This document shows, in pieces, positions 7,118-15,300 of a stretch of DNA of 20,286 bases. This DNA comes from an uncultured Johnsonella sp. (GTDB taxonomy: Bacteria; Bacillota; Clostridia; Lachnospirales; Lachnospiraceae), in assembly GCA_905373785.1 (NCBI GenBank), contig CAJPUK010000029.1:1-20286 (forward strand), written 5' to 3'. A program made the translations under genes and the position numbers. Position 1 is the stretch's first letter; every line of letters starts with the position of its first letter. The notes under the pieces were generated by a model. That model worked only from the letters and a program-made list of their open reading frames with translations. It had not been told where the DNA came from and searched no databases.

Positions 7118-8130
7118 ATCTTTTTCCTTTTAAAAACAATAGTTGCTAAAAACGGAACACCTATAATATTGGTAATAATTCCTATTGGTAACAACCCTCC
7201 GGGGATAATAGTCTTGGATATTATTGACGCCGTCAGCATAAGAGCAGCTCCTAAAAGTGATGAAAGCGGTGCCAGATATCTTGCATCACTTCCCACAAGA
7301 TACTTTGCAAGGTGCGGAGCAAGAAGACCTATAAAACCTATTGTTCCTACATAGGATACCGCAACCGCAGTCATTACTGAGCTTCCTATAAATATGATTA
7401 TCCTTATCTTATTGATATCAAGTCCCATACTTTTGGCTCTGTCATCAGATAAGTTAAGCACATTAAGATCCCAGGCATAGCGATATGTAATGATGAAAAA
7501 TATTAAGAAATTTATTGCCGTTACCGTAACACCGTACATATCCGCCTTCGCAACTGTTCCGAATACCCAATTTACCATTTTTTGTACTTCTCTCTCATCT
7601 GCCATATATTGAAGCAATGACTGTATGGCAAGGAAGAAGAAGTTAAGAGCCACACCGAAAAGTGCCATTAAAGTAGAGTTGAGTTTTTTTCCAACTATTG
7701 CCACAAGCATGATAACACAGCAGATTATTGAAAATATAGCCGCACTCAAGGGGATATTAAGCGACATAAATACAAACGGAAAGCCTGTAAGTATACTAAA
7801 AGACGCTCCACAGCTTGCCGCTGCCGATATCCCCAAAGTAAAAGGGCTGGCTATAGGATTTTTTAATATGGACTGCATATAATAACCGCTGACACCAAGG
7901 CAAGCCCCTACCACTACACAGGTAAGGCTTTTGGGTATACGGAGTCTAATCATGACGATTTTTTCTATTATATCGGCATCGTGTGTAAAAAAACCTTTTA
8001 AGAACTCTATTATATTAAGCTCATAGTTACCTATAGTAAGATCAAAGCATATAAACAGTAAATTAATAAAAACCGCTATAATTAATATGTTTCTTCTCTT
8101 ACTTGAAATTTTTTGATAATAATTAACTAT
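7114..8130 (-). CDS. FecCD-family ABC permease, probable AUA start
   Basis: This is the membrane channel of the importer. An ATG at 7953 would give 279 residues starting MIRLRIPKS, but that lacks the first helix of the family and has no ribosome binding site. The frame stays open upstream and encodes a charged start (KRRN), a hydrophobic helix (ILIIAVFINLLFICF), an outer loop and then the conserved RLRIP, exactly as in BtuC/FecCD. No ATG, GTG or TTG occurs in that upstream frame. GGGGGGAG at 8143-8136 is followed after 5 bases by ATA at 8130-8128, the best-spaced start, which gives 338 residues, the usual family length. Family hallmarks include GVSGYYMQSILKNPIASP and IGFIGLLAPHLAKYLVG. It is the first gene of the operon. 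Confidence 0.85.
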   Translation of the reverse strand: MVNYYQKISSKRRNILIIAVFINLLFICFDLTIGNYELNIIEFLKGFFTHDADIIEKIVMIRLRIPKSLTCVVVGACLGVSGYYMQSILKNPIASPFTLGISAAASCGASFSILTGFPFVFMSLNIPLSAAIFSIICCVIMLVAIVGKKLNSTLMALFGVALNFFFLAIQSLLQYMADEREVQKMVNWVFGTVAKADMYGVTVTAINFLIFFIITYRYAWDLNVLNLSDDRAKSMGLDINKIRIIIFIGSSVMTAVAVSYVGTIGFIGLLAPHLAKYLVGSDARYLAPLSSLLGAALMLTASIISKTIIPGGLLPIGIITNIIGVPFLATIVFKRKKI

Positions 8131-8244
8131 AATATCTCCCCCCTTATATTAATGTTAAACAAGTAGAAGCTTTTAACCTTTCTACTCTTTCACAAGGCAG
8201 TGTTTGTAATAAGGCTAAACTCACTAAAAACAACCCTGTTATAT

Positions 8245-8277
8245 TAAAAAAGCACCCTATTACTTGAATAGAGAGCT
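8245..8277 (-). terminator. Second riboswitch terminator hairpin
   Basis: On the minus strand AGCTCTCTATT (8277-8267) pairs with AATAGGGTGCT (8261-8251) with one mismatch and one wobble around a CAAGT loop, followed by a run of T (8250-8246). It stands between the cobalamin aptamer and the permease start, with no gene before it, so it is an attenuator rather than an end-of-gene terminator. Confidence 0.75.
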
Positions 8278-8287
8278 TTTAAGTACA

Positions 8288-8323
8288 TAAAAAACTTACT
8301 TCCATCGCTCGTAGAAATCAAGT
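8288..8323 (-). terminator. First riboswitch terminator hairpin
   Basis: ACTTGATTTC (8323-8314) pairs with GAAGTAAGT (8302-8294) with one bulged A and two G-U pairs, then TTTTTT. It starts about 10 bases after the aptamer closing stem. It may be the ligand-controlled terminator, with the hairpin at 8245-8277 as a second one, or the two may be parts of alternative folds. Confidence 0.55.
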
Positions 8324-8331
8324 AAATACAA

Positions 8332-8462
8332 TAAGGCAGGCATTCCGACTTTGAGCATATTACTTTTCTCATTACGGTGGCGGGACCGTATAGGATTTAC
8401 ACCTATTTCCCCTTTTAATCCAATCGGATATTTTTAGTGATTTATCCGATTTTGAACCTTAA
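8332..8462 (-). promoter_or_regulatory. Cobalamin riboswitch aptamer
   Basis: The conserved core is plain on the minus strand: GGGGAAATAGGTGTAAATCC, then GGTCCCGCCACCGTAA, and the B12-box AGTCGGAATGCCTGCC ending at 8335. A hairpin ATCGGATA/TATCCGAT (8450-8443 with 8430-8423) forms the peripheral stem, and TAAGG (8462-8458) with CCTTA (8336-8332) closes the aptamer as P1. Adenosylcobalamin-class ligands normally switch such leaders off. The two T-tailed hairpins downstream indicate control by transcription termination. It governs the permease, ATPase, binding protein and methyltransferase genes. Confidence 0.96.
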
Positions 8463-8496
8463 AGTTTATATTAAATTATAAATAACAAACAATATC

Positions 8497-8525
8497 AGTA
8501 TATACCATAACTGCATTATATACAA
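8497..8525 (-). promoter_or_regulatory. Candidate promoter of the riboswitch operon
   Basis: TTGTAT (8525-8520), a 17-base spacer and TATACT (8502-8497) would start transcription near 8490, leaving the whole aptamer including P1 in the RNA. An alternative, TTGTTT (8492-8487) with TATAAA (8470-8465) at 16 bases, would start inside P1 and so fits less well. Confidence 0.5.
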
Positions 8526-8658
8526 GTACATTTTTACAAAAACACTTATTAAAACAGATAAATATTTTACAATTCAGACAGCTTAGATATATAATAACCA
8601 AATGAAAACTTACCTTGAGGTGTATATTATATATGTATGTCTATTAAGATAATACCGG

Positions 8659-8722
8659 ATTTTATCTTCGTCTAACTTGTAAATAAAAGTTAACGTTTTT
8701 AGTTTTTTGGCGAAGATAAAAT
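8659..8722. repeat. 12-bp perfect inverted repeat after the phosphate transporter
   Basis: ATTTTATCTTCG (8659-8670) and CGAAGATAAAAT (8711-8722) are perfect inverted copies around a 40-base loop. The loop itself holds AACTT...AAGTT. It begins 29 bases after the transporter stop. Neither strand has a T run after the outer stem, so it is not a standard terminator. I see nothing else in 8526-8658. Confidence 0.5.
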
Positions 8723-8750
8723 TACCTTCCTCAACCGTAACTTAAATATT

Positions 8751-10421
8751 CTATATTTCCTTTTTTATATATCCGGCTATGTTAGTAGCATGGTCTGCAA
8801 TTCTTTCAAGATTGCTTATAATTTCAAGAAAATAAATACCCGACTCCGGCACACACTCGCCCTTTGAAAGTCTTGATATGTGCTTTTCTCTAAGTTCAGC
8901 CTCCAGGCTGTCTACATTGTCCTCGTAATTGCTTACCTTTCTTACCAGTTCCAAATCTCCGGTTCTTCTGGCTTCAATAGCATTATATAAAGCCTTGTAT
9001 ACTTCATCATTTATTTGCCTTAGCTCCTCTATAGCCATATCGGAAAACCTAAGATCTCCTTCTATTAAGACCGTAACATTCTCTGCCAGGTTTTCTGCAT
9101 GGTCTCCGGCTCTTTCTATATCCGATACCGTATAAAACAGATTACTTATAAGGAGTTTCTGCTCTTCATTTAATGATAGATTATCCACTTTTATAAGATA
9201 ATCTATCAATGTATTTTGCATTTTATTGATAATTTTTTCACTTGCAAAAACTTTGTCCACACTTTCTTTATCCTTGCTGATAAGTGCGTCCATTGCAAGT
9301 TTTACATTCGCCAAGGTAAACTCTCCCATATGCACAACTTCCTGTATAGCCGTCTCCACCGCAAATGCCGGTGACTCAAGTATACGGCTGTCCAGATGCT
9401 GCATTGTAAGCTCAAGGTCCGCATTCTCTTCTCTGTCTTTCTTTTCCTCGGCATCTTCTTTGACTATAATTCCCGAAAGCTTTACAAGTTGCTTAGAAAA
9501 AGGGAAAAGAATCAATGTATTGGTTATATTAAAAAATGTATGGAAGATGGATATCTCAACCGCATTCATAGTACCAAGGGCAATATCTTTATATATACTG
9601 AAAAAAATAAAGCCTCCTACCGCAAATATCACCGCTCCCAAAGAGTTAAATAAAAGGTGTATAACCGCAGCTCTTTTAGCTATCCTTTTACTTCCCATAC
9701 TTGATATAAGTGCAGTAATACAGGTTCCTATATTTTGACCCAAAGTTATGTATATAGCGGAGCTTGTCGTAACGACTCCGTTGATAGCCAAAGTCTGCAA
9801 TATACCTACCGAAGCTGATGAACTTTGTATAAGTGCAGTCACTACACAGCCGACTATTATTGCAAGTATAGGATTTTTACCGAGTACAATAAAAGCTTGT
9901 GAGAATATAGGCATATCAGTGTAGGGCTTTAGTGTACTTGACATTAATTTCAGTCCGAAGAACAAAAGTCCAAGTCCCATTATTATCTCACCGGCAGTCT
10001 TCTTTTTAGAAGATTGTGAAAAAAGAATAATCAATGCACCTATGCCTATGATAAGGGGTGCATAGAAATCCGGGCTTAAAAGTGCAACCGCATCTCCAAG
10101 CTGATTAATAGATACTATCCAAGCGGTTACCGTGGTACCTATATTGGCACCCATAATAACTCCTACCGCTTGATTAAGTGTAAGTATTCCGGCACTTACA
10201 AAACCGACAACCATAACGGTGGTCGCTGCCGAGCTTTGTATAATAGCAGTTATGACAGTACCCATAAGCACCCCCATAAACGGATTATTTGTAAGCATAT
10301 TTAAGAATTTCTGCATCTTTCCGCCTGCAGTCTTTTGCATACCGTCCGCCATTATATGCATACCATACAGGAACATACCTATTCCGCCCAAAAATCCAAA
10401 AAGATTAGAGATGTTGTCCAT
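8751..10421 (-). CDS. Na+/phosphate cotransporter with PhoU-like domain
   Basis: This predicted inner-membrane phosphate importer has 556 residues, a normal length for the NptA/YjbB-like family. The N-terminal 320 residues hold the two inverted Na/Pi-cotransport repeats, marked by QSSAAT at 62-67 and QSSSAS at 199-204 within hydrophobic helices, plus GANIGTT and GQNIGT. From about residue 340 the protein is soluble and helical, with two PhoU-like segments (such as DIERAGDHAENLAENV and NLERIADHATNIAGY) that usually bind metal and tune transport. The ATG at 10421 follows AAAGGGGG. It has its own promoter and stands alone between rplT and the riboswitch operon. The transported ion is inferred from the family. 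Confidence 0.93.
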   Translation of the reverse strand: MDNISNLFGFLGGIGMFLYGMHIMADGMQKTAGGKMQKFLNMLTNNPFMGVLMGTVITAIIQSSAATTVMVVGFVSAGILTLNQAVGVIMGANIGTTVTAWIVSINQLGDAVALLSPDFYAPLIIGIGALIILFSQSSKKKTAGEIIMGLGLLFFGLKLMSSTLKPYTDMPIFSQAFIVLGKNPILAIIVGCVVTALIQSSSASVGILQTLAINGVVTTSSAIYITLGQNIGTCITALISSMGSKRIAKRAAVIHLLFNSLGAVIFAVGGFIFFSIYKDIALGTMNAVEISIFHTFFNITNTLILFPFSKQLVKLSGIIVKEDAEEKKDREENADLELTMQHLDSRILESPAFAVETAIQEVVHMGEFTLANVKLAMDALISKDKESVDKVFASEKIINKMQNTLIDYLIKVDNLSLNEEQKLLISNLFYTVSDIERAGDHAENLAENVTVLIEGDLRFSDMAIEELRQINDEVYKALYNAIEARRTGDLELVRKVSNYEDNVDSLEAELREKHISRLSKGECVPESGIYFLEIISNLERIADHATNIAGYIKKEI

Positions 10422-10455
10422 TTTAATTATAATCCCCCTTTAATCTGTCGCCCCT

Positions 10456-10484
10456 ATTCTATCATTCTCAAATTTTTATTTCAA
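10456..10484 (-). promoter_or_regulatory. Promoter of the phosphate cotransporter gene
   Basis: TTGAAA (10484-10479), a 17-base spacer and TAGAAT (10461-10456) give a start near 10449 and a leader of about 28 bases. I saw no Pho-type repeated operator around it. Confidence 0.65.
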
Positions 10485-10532
10485 TGATTTTTATTAACGC
10501 TACTTTTTTCCTTTTAAATATAAACTTTAAAA

Positions 10533-10571
10533 TAAAAAACCAAGGCTGCTTTATATAACATTCACCCTCGG
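10533..10571 (-). terminator. Intrinsic terminator after rplT
   Basis: CCGAGG (10571-10566) pairs with CCTTGG (10545-10540) with one wobble, followed by TTTTTTATTTT. It lies 16 bases after the rplT stop and ends the infC-rpmI-rplT transcript. Confidence 0.75.
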
Positions 10572-10586
10572 CTCTTTGTAATATAT

Positions 10587-10943
10587 TTAATTTAATTTTG
10601 ACTTTGCAAGCTCTACCAATTTTACGAAAGCTGCATTATCATTTAATGCAAGTTCCGCTAAAACCTTTCTGTTAAGCTCTACTCCCGCAAGCTTTAATCC
10701 GTTCATAAACTTAGAATATGACAAACCTTCAGCTCTGGTTCCCGCATTAATACGTGCTATCCAAAGTCTTCTGAACTGTCTCTTTCTTTCTTTTCTTCCG
10801 GCATAAGCACTTGCAAGCGCTCTCATAACTGACTGCTTTGCTATTCTATATTGCTTGGAGCGTGCTCCTCTGTAACCTTTTGCTAATTTTAATATCTTAT
10901 TATGCTTTTTCTTAGCGTTTACTCCGCCCTTAACTCTTGCCAT
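10587..10943 (-). CDS. rplT: 50S ribosomal protein L20
   Basis: This basic protein of 118 residues binds 23S rRNA early in large-subunit assembly. The sequence is standard: MARVKGGVNAKKKHNKILKL, then KGYRGARSKQYRIAKQ, AYAGRKERKRQFRRLWI, and the C-terminal NRKVLAELA. In Firmicutes L20 also represses its own operon by binding the infC leader, and a matching leader lies upstream here (11866-11996). It is the last gene of infC-rpmI-rplT, 32 bases after rpmI, and is followed by a terminator. Confidence 0.99.
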   Translation of the reverse strand: MARVKGGVNAKKKHNKILKLAKGYRGARSKQYRIAKQSVMRALASAYAGRKERKRQFRRLWIARINAGTRAEGLSYSKFMNGLKLAGVELNRKVLAELALNDNAAFVKLVELAKSKLN

Positions 10944-10975
10944 TTATTCTATTCCTCCTTCTTAACTTTTTAGTC

Positions 10976-11173
10976 CTACAGATATGGTAAAATCTTCTTC
11001 ATAACCTTTGCATTGCTTGCATCGGTAACTATATCTTTTCTAAGATTTCTTTTTCTCTTAGTTGACTTCTTAGTTAAGATGTGAGACTTATATGCTTTAT
11101 TTCTAACCAATTTCCCTGAACCGGTCTTCTTGAAACGCTTTGCTGCTGCTCTACTTGTCTTTATCTTTGGCAT
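10976..11173 (-). CDS. rpmI: 50S ribosomal protein L35
   Basis: This 65-residue, very basic protein begins MPKIKTSRAAAKRFKKTGSG and ends MKKILPYL, both family hallmarks. It is a structural component of the large subunit. It lies between infC (31 bases) and rplT (32 bases) in the conserved three-gene order and has a clear GGAGG-type site before its ATG. No anomaly is seen. Confidence 0.99.
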   Translation of the reverse strand: MPKIKTSRAAAKRFKKTGSGKLVRNKAYKSHILTKKSTKRKRNLRKDIVTDASNAKVMKKILPYL

Positions 11174-11204
11174 AACTTCCTCCTTGATTATCTGTTATTT
11201 TTAC

Positions 11205-11714
11205 TTAAGCTTTCTTGGCTGATAAAAACATGATCAAACTCCTGCCTTCCGCCTTTGACGGTCTGTCTATAACGGCTATATCCGAAAGTTCCTTGGCAAA
11301 ATCATCAAGTATATACTTAGACAGATGCATACGTGTCATCTCACGTCCTCTGAATCTAAGCGTAACCTTAACTTTATTTCCTTTTTCCAAAAACTTTCTG
11401 GCAGCTCCTACTTTGGTATTAAGATCATTAGTATCAATATTCGGTGACAAACGAACTTCTTTAACCTCTATAACCTTCTGCTTCTTCTTCGCCTCTTTAT
11501 CTTTTCTGGCTATCTCATATCTATATTTACCGTAGTCTATAATTTTACAAACCGGTGGATTCGCAGTGGGAGCGATTAAAACTAAATCTTCTCCTGATTC
11601 TTCAGCCTTTTGTAAAGCAACAGACAGAGGAACCACACCTAATTGAGTACCATCTTCCGCTACCAAACGGACTTCCTTTGCCCTTATTTGTTCGTTAATC
11701 AATTGCTCGCTAAT
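11205..11714 (-). CDS. infC: Translation initiation factor IF-3, AUU start
   Basis: IF-3 binds the 30S subunit, keeps it free of 50S and checks the start codon. The N-domain is recognisable from SEQLINEQIRAKEVRLV and the DYGKYRYE linker, and the C-domain from VKVTLRFRGREM and the final RSLIMFLSAKK. I place the start at ATT (11714-11712), 7 bases after GGAGGTG (11728-11722), giving 169 residues with the usual (M)SEQLINEQI beginning. The upstream ATG at 11801 would add 29 residues unlike any IF-3 and would translate through the ribosome binding site. An AUU start is a known IF-3 self-limiting device in several bacteria. It is the first gene of the operon, behind an L20-type leader. Confidence 0.93.
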   Translation of the reverse strand: MSEQLINEQIRAKEVRLVAEDGTQLGVVPLSVALQKAEESGEDLVLIAPTANPPVCKIIDYGKYRYEIARKDKEAKKKQKVIEVKEVRLSPNIDTNDLNTKVGAARKFLEKGNKVKVTLRFRGREMTRMHLSKYILDDFAKELSDIAVIDRPSKAEGRSLIMFLSAKKA

Positions 11715-11865
11715 AACTTTACACCTCCGTATATTAATCAATGCCTTATTTTGTAATAATTTAATCTCAAAACTCAAACTTTGTTTATATAAAACCGACA
11801 CTACGGTCTTAACATTAAATCATTACAGTATTTACCGTGCGGAAACAAGTATTTACCCACACAAT

Positions 11866-11892
11866 AAAAAAAGCCAATAGAAAACTATCCGC
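11866..11892 (-). terminator. Attenuator in the infC leader
   Basis: GCGGATAG (11892-11885) pairs with CTATTGGC (11880-11873) around a TTTT loop, with one mismatch and one wobble, followed by seven T (11872-11866). It lies some 150 bases before infC with no gene ahead of it, as expected for an attenuator. Confidence 0.7.
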
Positions 11893-11996
11893 CACAAGAT
11901 AATACATATACTCATCCATATGTCATATGTACCAAATTATAAACCCGGGACACTCCTGTGCCAAGGTGAGGCGAACCTGCTTTCTGTATCTACCGC
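11866..11996 (-). promoter_or_regulatory. L20-type leader of infC-rpmI-rplT
   Basis: The transcript from the promoter at 12030-12002 starts with GGGCGG, then GGTTCGCC and a compact GGCAC-AGGA-GTGTC hairpin followed by CCGGG. More hairpins and the T-tailed attenuator follow. The position, the order of elements and the downstream operon match the Firmicute L20 leader, in which excess L20 stabilises the terminator. I assign it by resemblance. The pseudoknot was not modelled. Confidence 0.7.
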
Positions 11997-12001
11997 CCTA
12001 T

Positions 12002-12030
12002 ATGATATCAATAAAGTATATAAATGTCAA
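12002..12030 (-). promoter_or_regulatory. Consensus promoter of the infC operon
   Basis: A perfect TTGACA (12030-12025), a 17-base spacer and TATCAT (12007-12002) predict a transcript start near 11995, directly at the L20-type leader. The foldback element ends only 14 bases upstream of the -35 box. Confidence 0.85.
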
Positions 12031-12043
12031 GGAAAATATGATT

Positions 12044-12273
12044 TGTCGAGAATAACTTATATAATAATAATTTGTTGATAATAGTTTGTCTGAAAATAGC
12101 TTCTTTCGGAAACCGCTTGCGCTTAAGTCCTCGTGTAGCGGTACTAACTTTTCTGCTGCACTGACGTTTGCATAAAAGAAGTACCGACACTGCGGATGTT
12201 TCCTACAGAAGTTATTTTCAGACTGCCCAACCCTCAACTATAAATCTTATATAAAAAACAGTTATTCTCGACA
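12044..12273. repeat. Large foldback element between rpoC and infC
   Basis: This 230-base palindromic element has nested arms. The outermost 14 bases are perfect inverted copies (TGTCGAGAATAACT at 12044-12057 and its complement at 12260-12273). The next arms are 26 bases each (12088-12113 and 12198-12223), matching at 23 positions and starting GTCTGAAAATA. Inside these, GGTACT and CTTTT blocks near 12137 and 12173 pair again towards the apex. No transposase or credible protein is present, although open frames of 60-79 codons cross it. It may be a MITE-like insertion or a structured RNA at the 3' end of the rpoBC transcript. No clear target duplication was seen. Confidence 0.7.
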
Positions 12274-12370
12274 TAAGGGTGAGAGGGGAGGAAGTATACA
12301 ACAAACCGGAAATCAATAGAAATCTTATAAAAACACTATAACTACAAGTAAGATTAAAATACAAGCTATT

Positions 12371-12392
12371 ATAATTGTTTATGTTCCCAACA
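12371..12392. repeat. 22-base repeat shared with 868-889
   Basis: The 22 bases directly after the rpoC stop match 868-889 at 21 of 22 positions, in the same orientation, and both copies lie next to a foldback structure. The stretch 12274-12370 between it and the foldback shows no hairpin, T-run terminator or gene. Confidence 0.6.
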
Positions 12393-15300
12393 TTACTGCA
12401 CTACTGCTGTATTGGAAGTCTCTTCTTTTGCCACTTCAGTACTTAACTTTACATTTCTGTAACGCTTCATTCCCGTACCGGCAGGTATAAGTTTTCCTAA
12501 GATTACATTCTCCTTGAGTCCGTACAAGCTGTCAACCTTACCGTTAATTGCAGCCTCTGTAAGAACCTTGGTCGTCTCCTGGAAGGAAGCCGCTGACAGG
12601 AAGGAATCCGTAGCCAAGGATGCCTTGGTGATTCCAAGCATTACCTGCTTGCCTTCTGCCGGAGTCTTACCCTCTTCTATGAGTTTCTCGTTCATATCAT
12701 TGAACTCAAGCACATCCATAGACACCCCCGGAAGAACATCTGAATCGTTGCTTTCTTCTATCTTGACCTTCTTAAGCATTTGACGAACTATGACCTCAAC
12801 GTGCTTATCGTTGATCTCAACACCTTGCAGACGATAAACTCTTTGAACTTCCTGTATCATATAGTCCTGAACCGCTCTGACACCTTTTATCTTAAGTATG
12901 TCATGCGGATTTACACTACCCTCGGTAAGAGCGTCTCCCGGCTCTACTACCTGACCGTCCTGAACCTTCATTCTGGAACCGTACGGTATAAGATAGGTTC
13001 TTGACTCTCCTGATTCATTATCTGTTACTACAATTTCTCTCTTCTTCTTAATATCCTTAACTTCCACTACGCCGGCAAGCTCTGATATAATAGCAAGTCC
13101 CTTAGGTTTTCTTGCCTCAAAAAGCTCCTCCACACGAGGAAGACCCTGTGTGATATCTCCACCGGCAACACCTCCGGTATGGAAGGTACGCATAGTAAGC
13201 TGTGTACCCGGCTCACCTATTGACTGAGCGGCTATAATTCCTACCGCCTCACCTACCTGCACAACCTGACCGGTAGCCATATTGGCACCGTAACACTTTG
13301 CACATACTCCGGTATGACACTTACATGAAAGAATCGTTCTTATTTTTATATTATCTCTGCCGAGCTTTGCAAGCACCTTCATAACCTTACCTGCGGTCTT
13401 AGGTGTGCACATCTGATTAGCCTCTATAGCAACTTCATTATTATCCGGATCTATTATAGTCTCGGCAATATATCTGCCTGTAATTCTTTCTTCAAGACTT
13501 TCTATGATCTCATCTCCGTCTCTGAAATCCTTGATTTCCATATAGGGGATATCCTTACCTTCACAGCAATCACTTTCCCTTATGATAAGATCCTGAGATA
13601 CATCAACCAATCTTCTGGTCAAGTATCCTGAGTCGGCTGTACGAAGTGCAGTATCTGAAAGTCCCTTTCTTGCACCGTGAGCGGATATAAAGTACTCAAG
13701 TACGTCAAGTCCCTCTCTGAAGTTTGACTTGATGGGAAGCTCTATAGTATGACCTGTAGTATCCGCCATAAGTCCACGCATTCCGGCAAGCTGCTTTATC
13801 TGCTTATCGGAACCTCTCGCTCCGGAATCCGCCATCATAAATATATTATTATAGGCATCAAGACCTTCAAGCAGATCCTTGGTAAGCTTTGCGTCAGCAA
13901 GATTCCAGGTCTCGATAACTTCTTTATATCTTTCTTCATCGGTCACCAAACCACGATGGAAGTTCTTGGCTATCTTATCTACTGTAGCCTCGGCTTCGGC
14001 AATAATCTGCTTTTTACTTTCAGGTACAGTCATATCCGATACGGAAACTGTCATCGCCGCTATAGTTGAGAATTTATATCCTATAGCCTTAATATTATCC
14101 AAAACTTCCGCTGTCTTTGATAAGCCGTGGACATTTATAACTTTTTCAAGTATCTGTTTACATTGCTTTTTCTTTACTAAAAAATCTACCTCTAAAAGTA
14201 TGGCATCACTTTCCACACTTCTGTCTATAAAGCCCAGATCCTGAGGAATAATCTCATTAAATAAAAGTCTTCCTACAGTTGTTTCTATATTGCCGGTAAC
14301 TACTTTACCGTCATCCATCTTCTTGCTTACTCTTACCGTTACTTTAGCGTGTAAGCTTATGACCTTGTTATCATAAGCCAATATAGCCTCATTAGGGCTC
14401 TTAAAGAACTTACCCTCTCCCAATGCTCCCGGTCTTAACTGTGTAAGATAATATATACCCAGAACCATATCCTGAGAAGGAACCGTTACCGGTCCTCCGT
14501 CTGAAGGTTTTAAAAGGTTATTTGGAGAAAGCAGTAAAAATCTGCACTCTGCCTGTGCCTCTACCGAGAGCGGAAGGTGCACTGCCATCTGATCACCGTC
14601 AAAGTCGGCGTTAAAAGCTGTACATACCAAAGGATGCAGCTTTATAGCCTTACCCTCTACAAGTACCGGCTCAAATGCCTGTATACCGAGTCTATGCAGT
14701 GTAGGCGCTCTGTTTAGGATAACCGGATGCTCTTTTATAACCTCTTCAAGCACATCCCAAACTTCTGTTTGCAATCTTTCCACCATTTTCTTGGCAGACT
14801 TTATATTATGAGCTGCACCGTTTGCTACAAGCTCCTTCATAACAAAAGGCTTGAAAAGCTCTATAGCCATCTCCTTAGGAAGTCCGCACTGATATATCTT
14901 AAGCTCCGGTCCTACAACTATAACCGAACGTCCCGAATAATCAACACGCTTTCCGAGCAGGTTTTGACGAAATCTTCCCTGCTTACCCTTAAGCATATCC
15001 GAAAGAGATTTTAATGCTCTGTTTCCCGGACCTGTAACCGGTCTTCCCCTTCTTCCGTTATCTATAAGTGCATCTACCGCCTCTTGCAGCATACGTTTTT
15101 CATTTCTTATGATTATATCGGGAGCTCCGAGTTCAAGAAGTCTTGCCAAACGGTTGTTACGATTGATAATCCTTCTATACAGATCATTAAGATCGCTGGT
15201 TGCAAATCTTCCTCCGTCAAGCTGTACCATAGGTCTTATATCCGGCGGAATAACAGGTATTGCTGTAAGTATCATCCACTCCGGTCTGTTTCCCGAGTTT

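Noticed and set aside
9226..9738. 170-codon plus-strand open frame opposite the phosphate transporter
   Set aside because: It is the antisense shadow of a clear 556-residue gene, with low-complexity Ser/Ile/Leu composition.
11715..11801. Upstream ATG start for IF-3 giving 198 residues
   Set aside because: The extra residues do not resemble IF-3 and the frame would translate through a perfect GGAGGTG site positioned for the AUU.
11998..12237. 60- and 79-codon minus-strand open frames after rpoC
   Set aside because: They lie within the large foldback and run across the infC promoter. Composition is Tyr/Asn/Ile-rich noise and there is no ribosome binding site.
12044..12273. Tc1/mariner or IS insertion with TA target duplication
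   Set aside because: No matching TA or other short direct repeat was found at both outer ends and there is no transposase, so it is left as an unclassified foldback.
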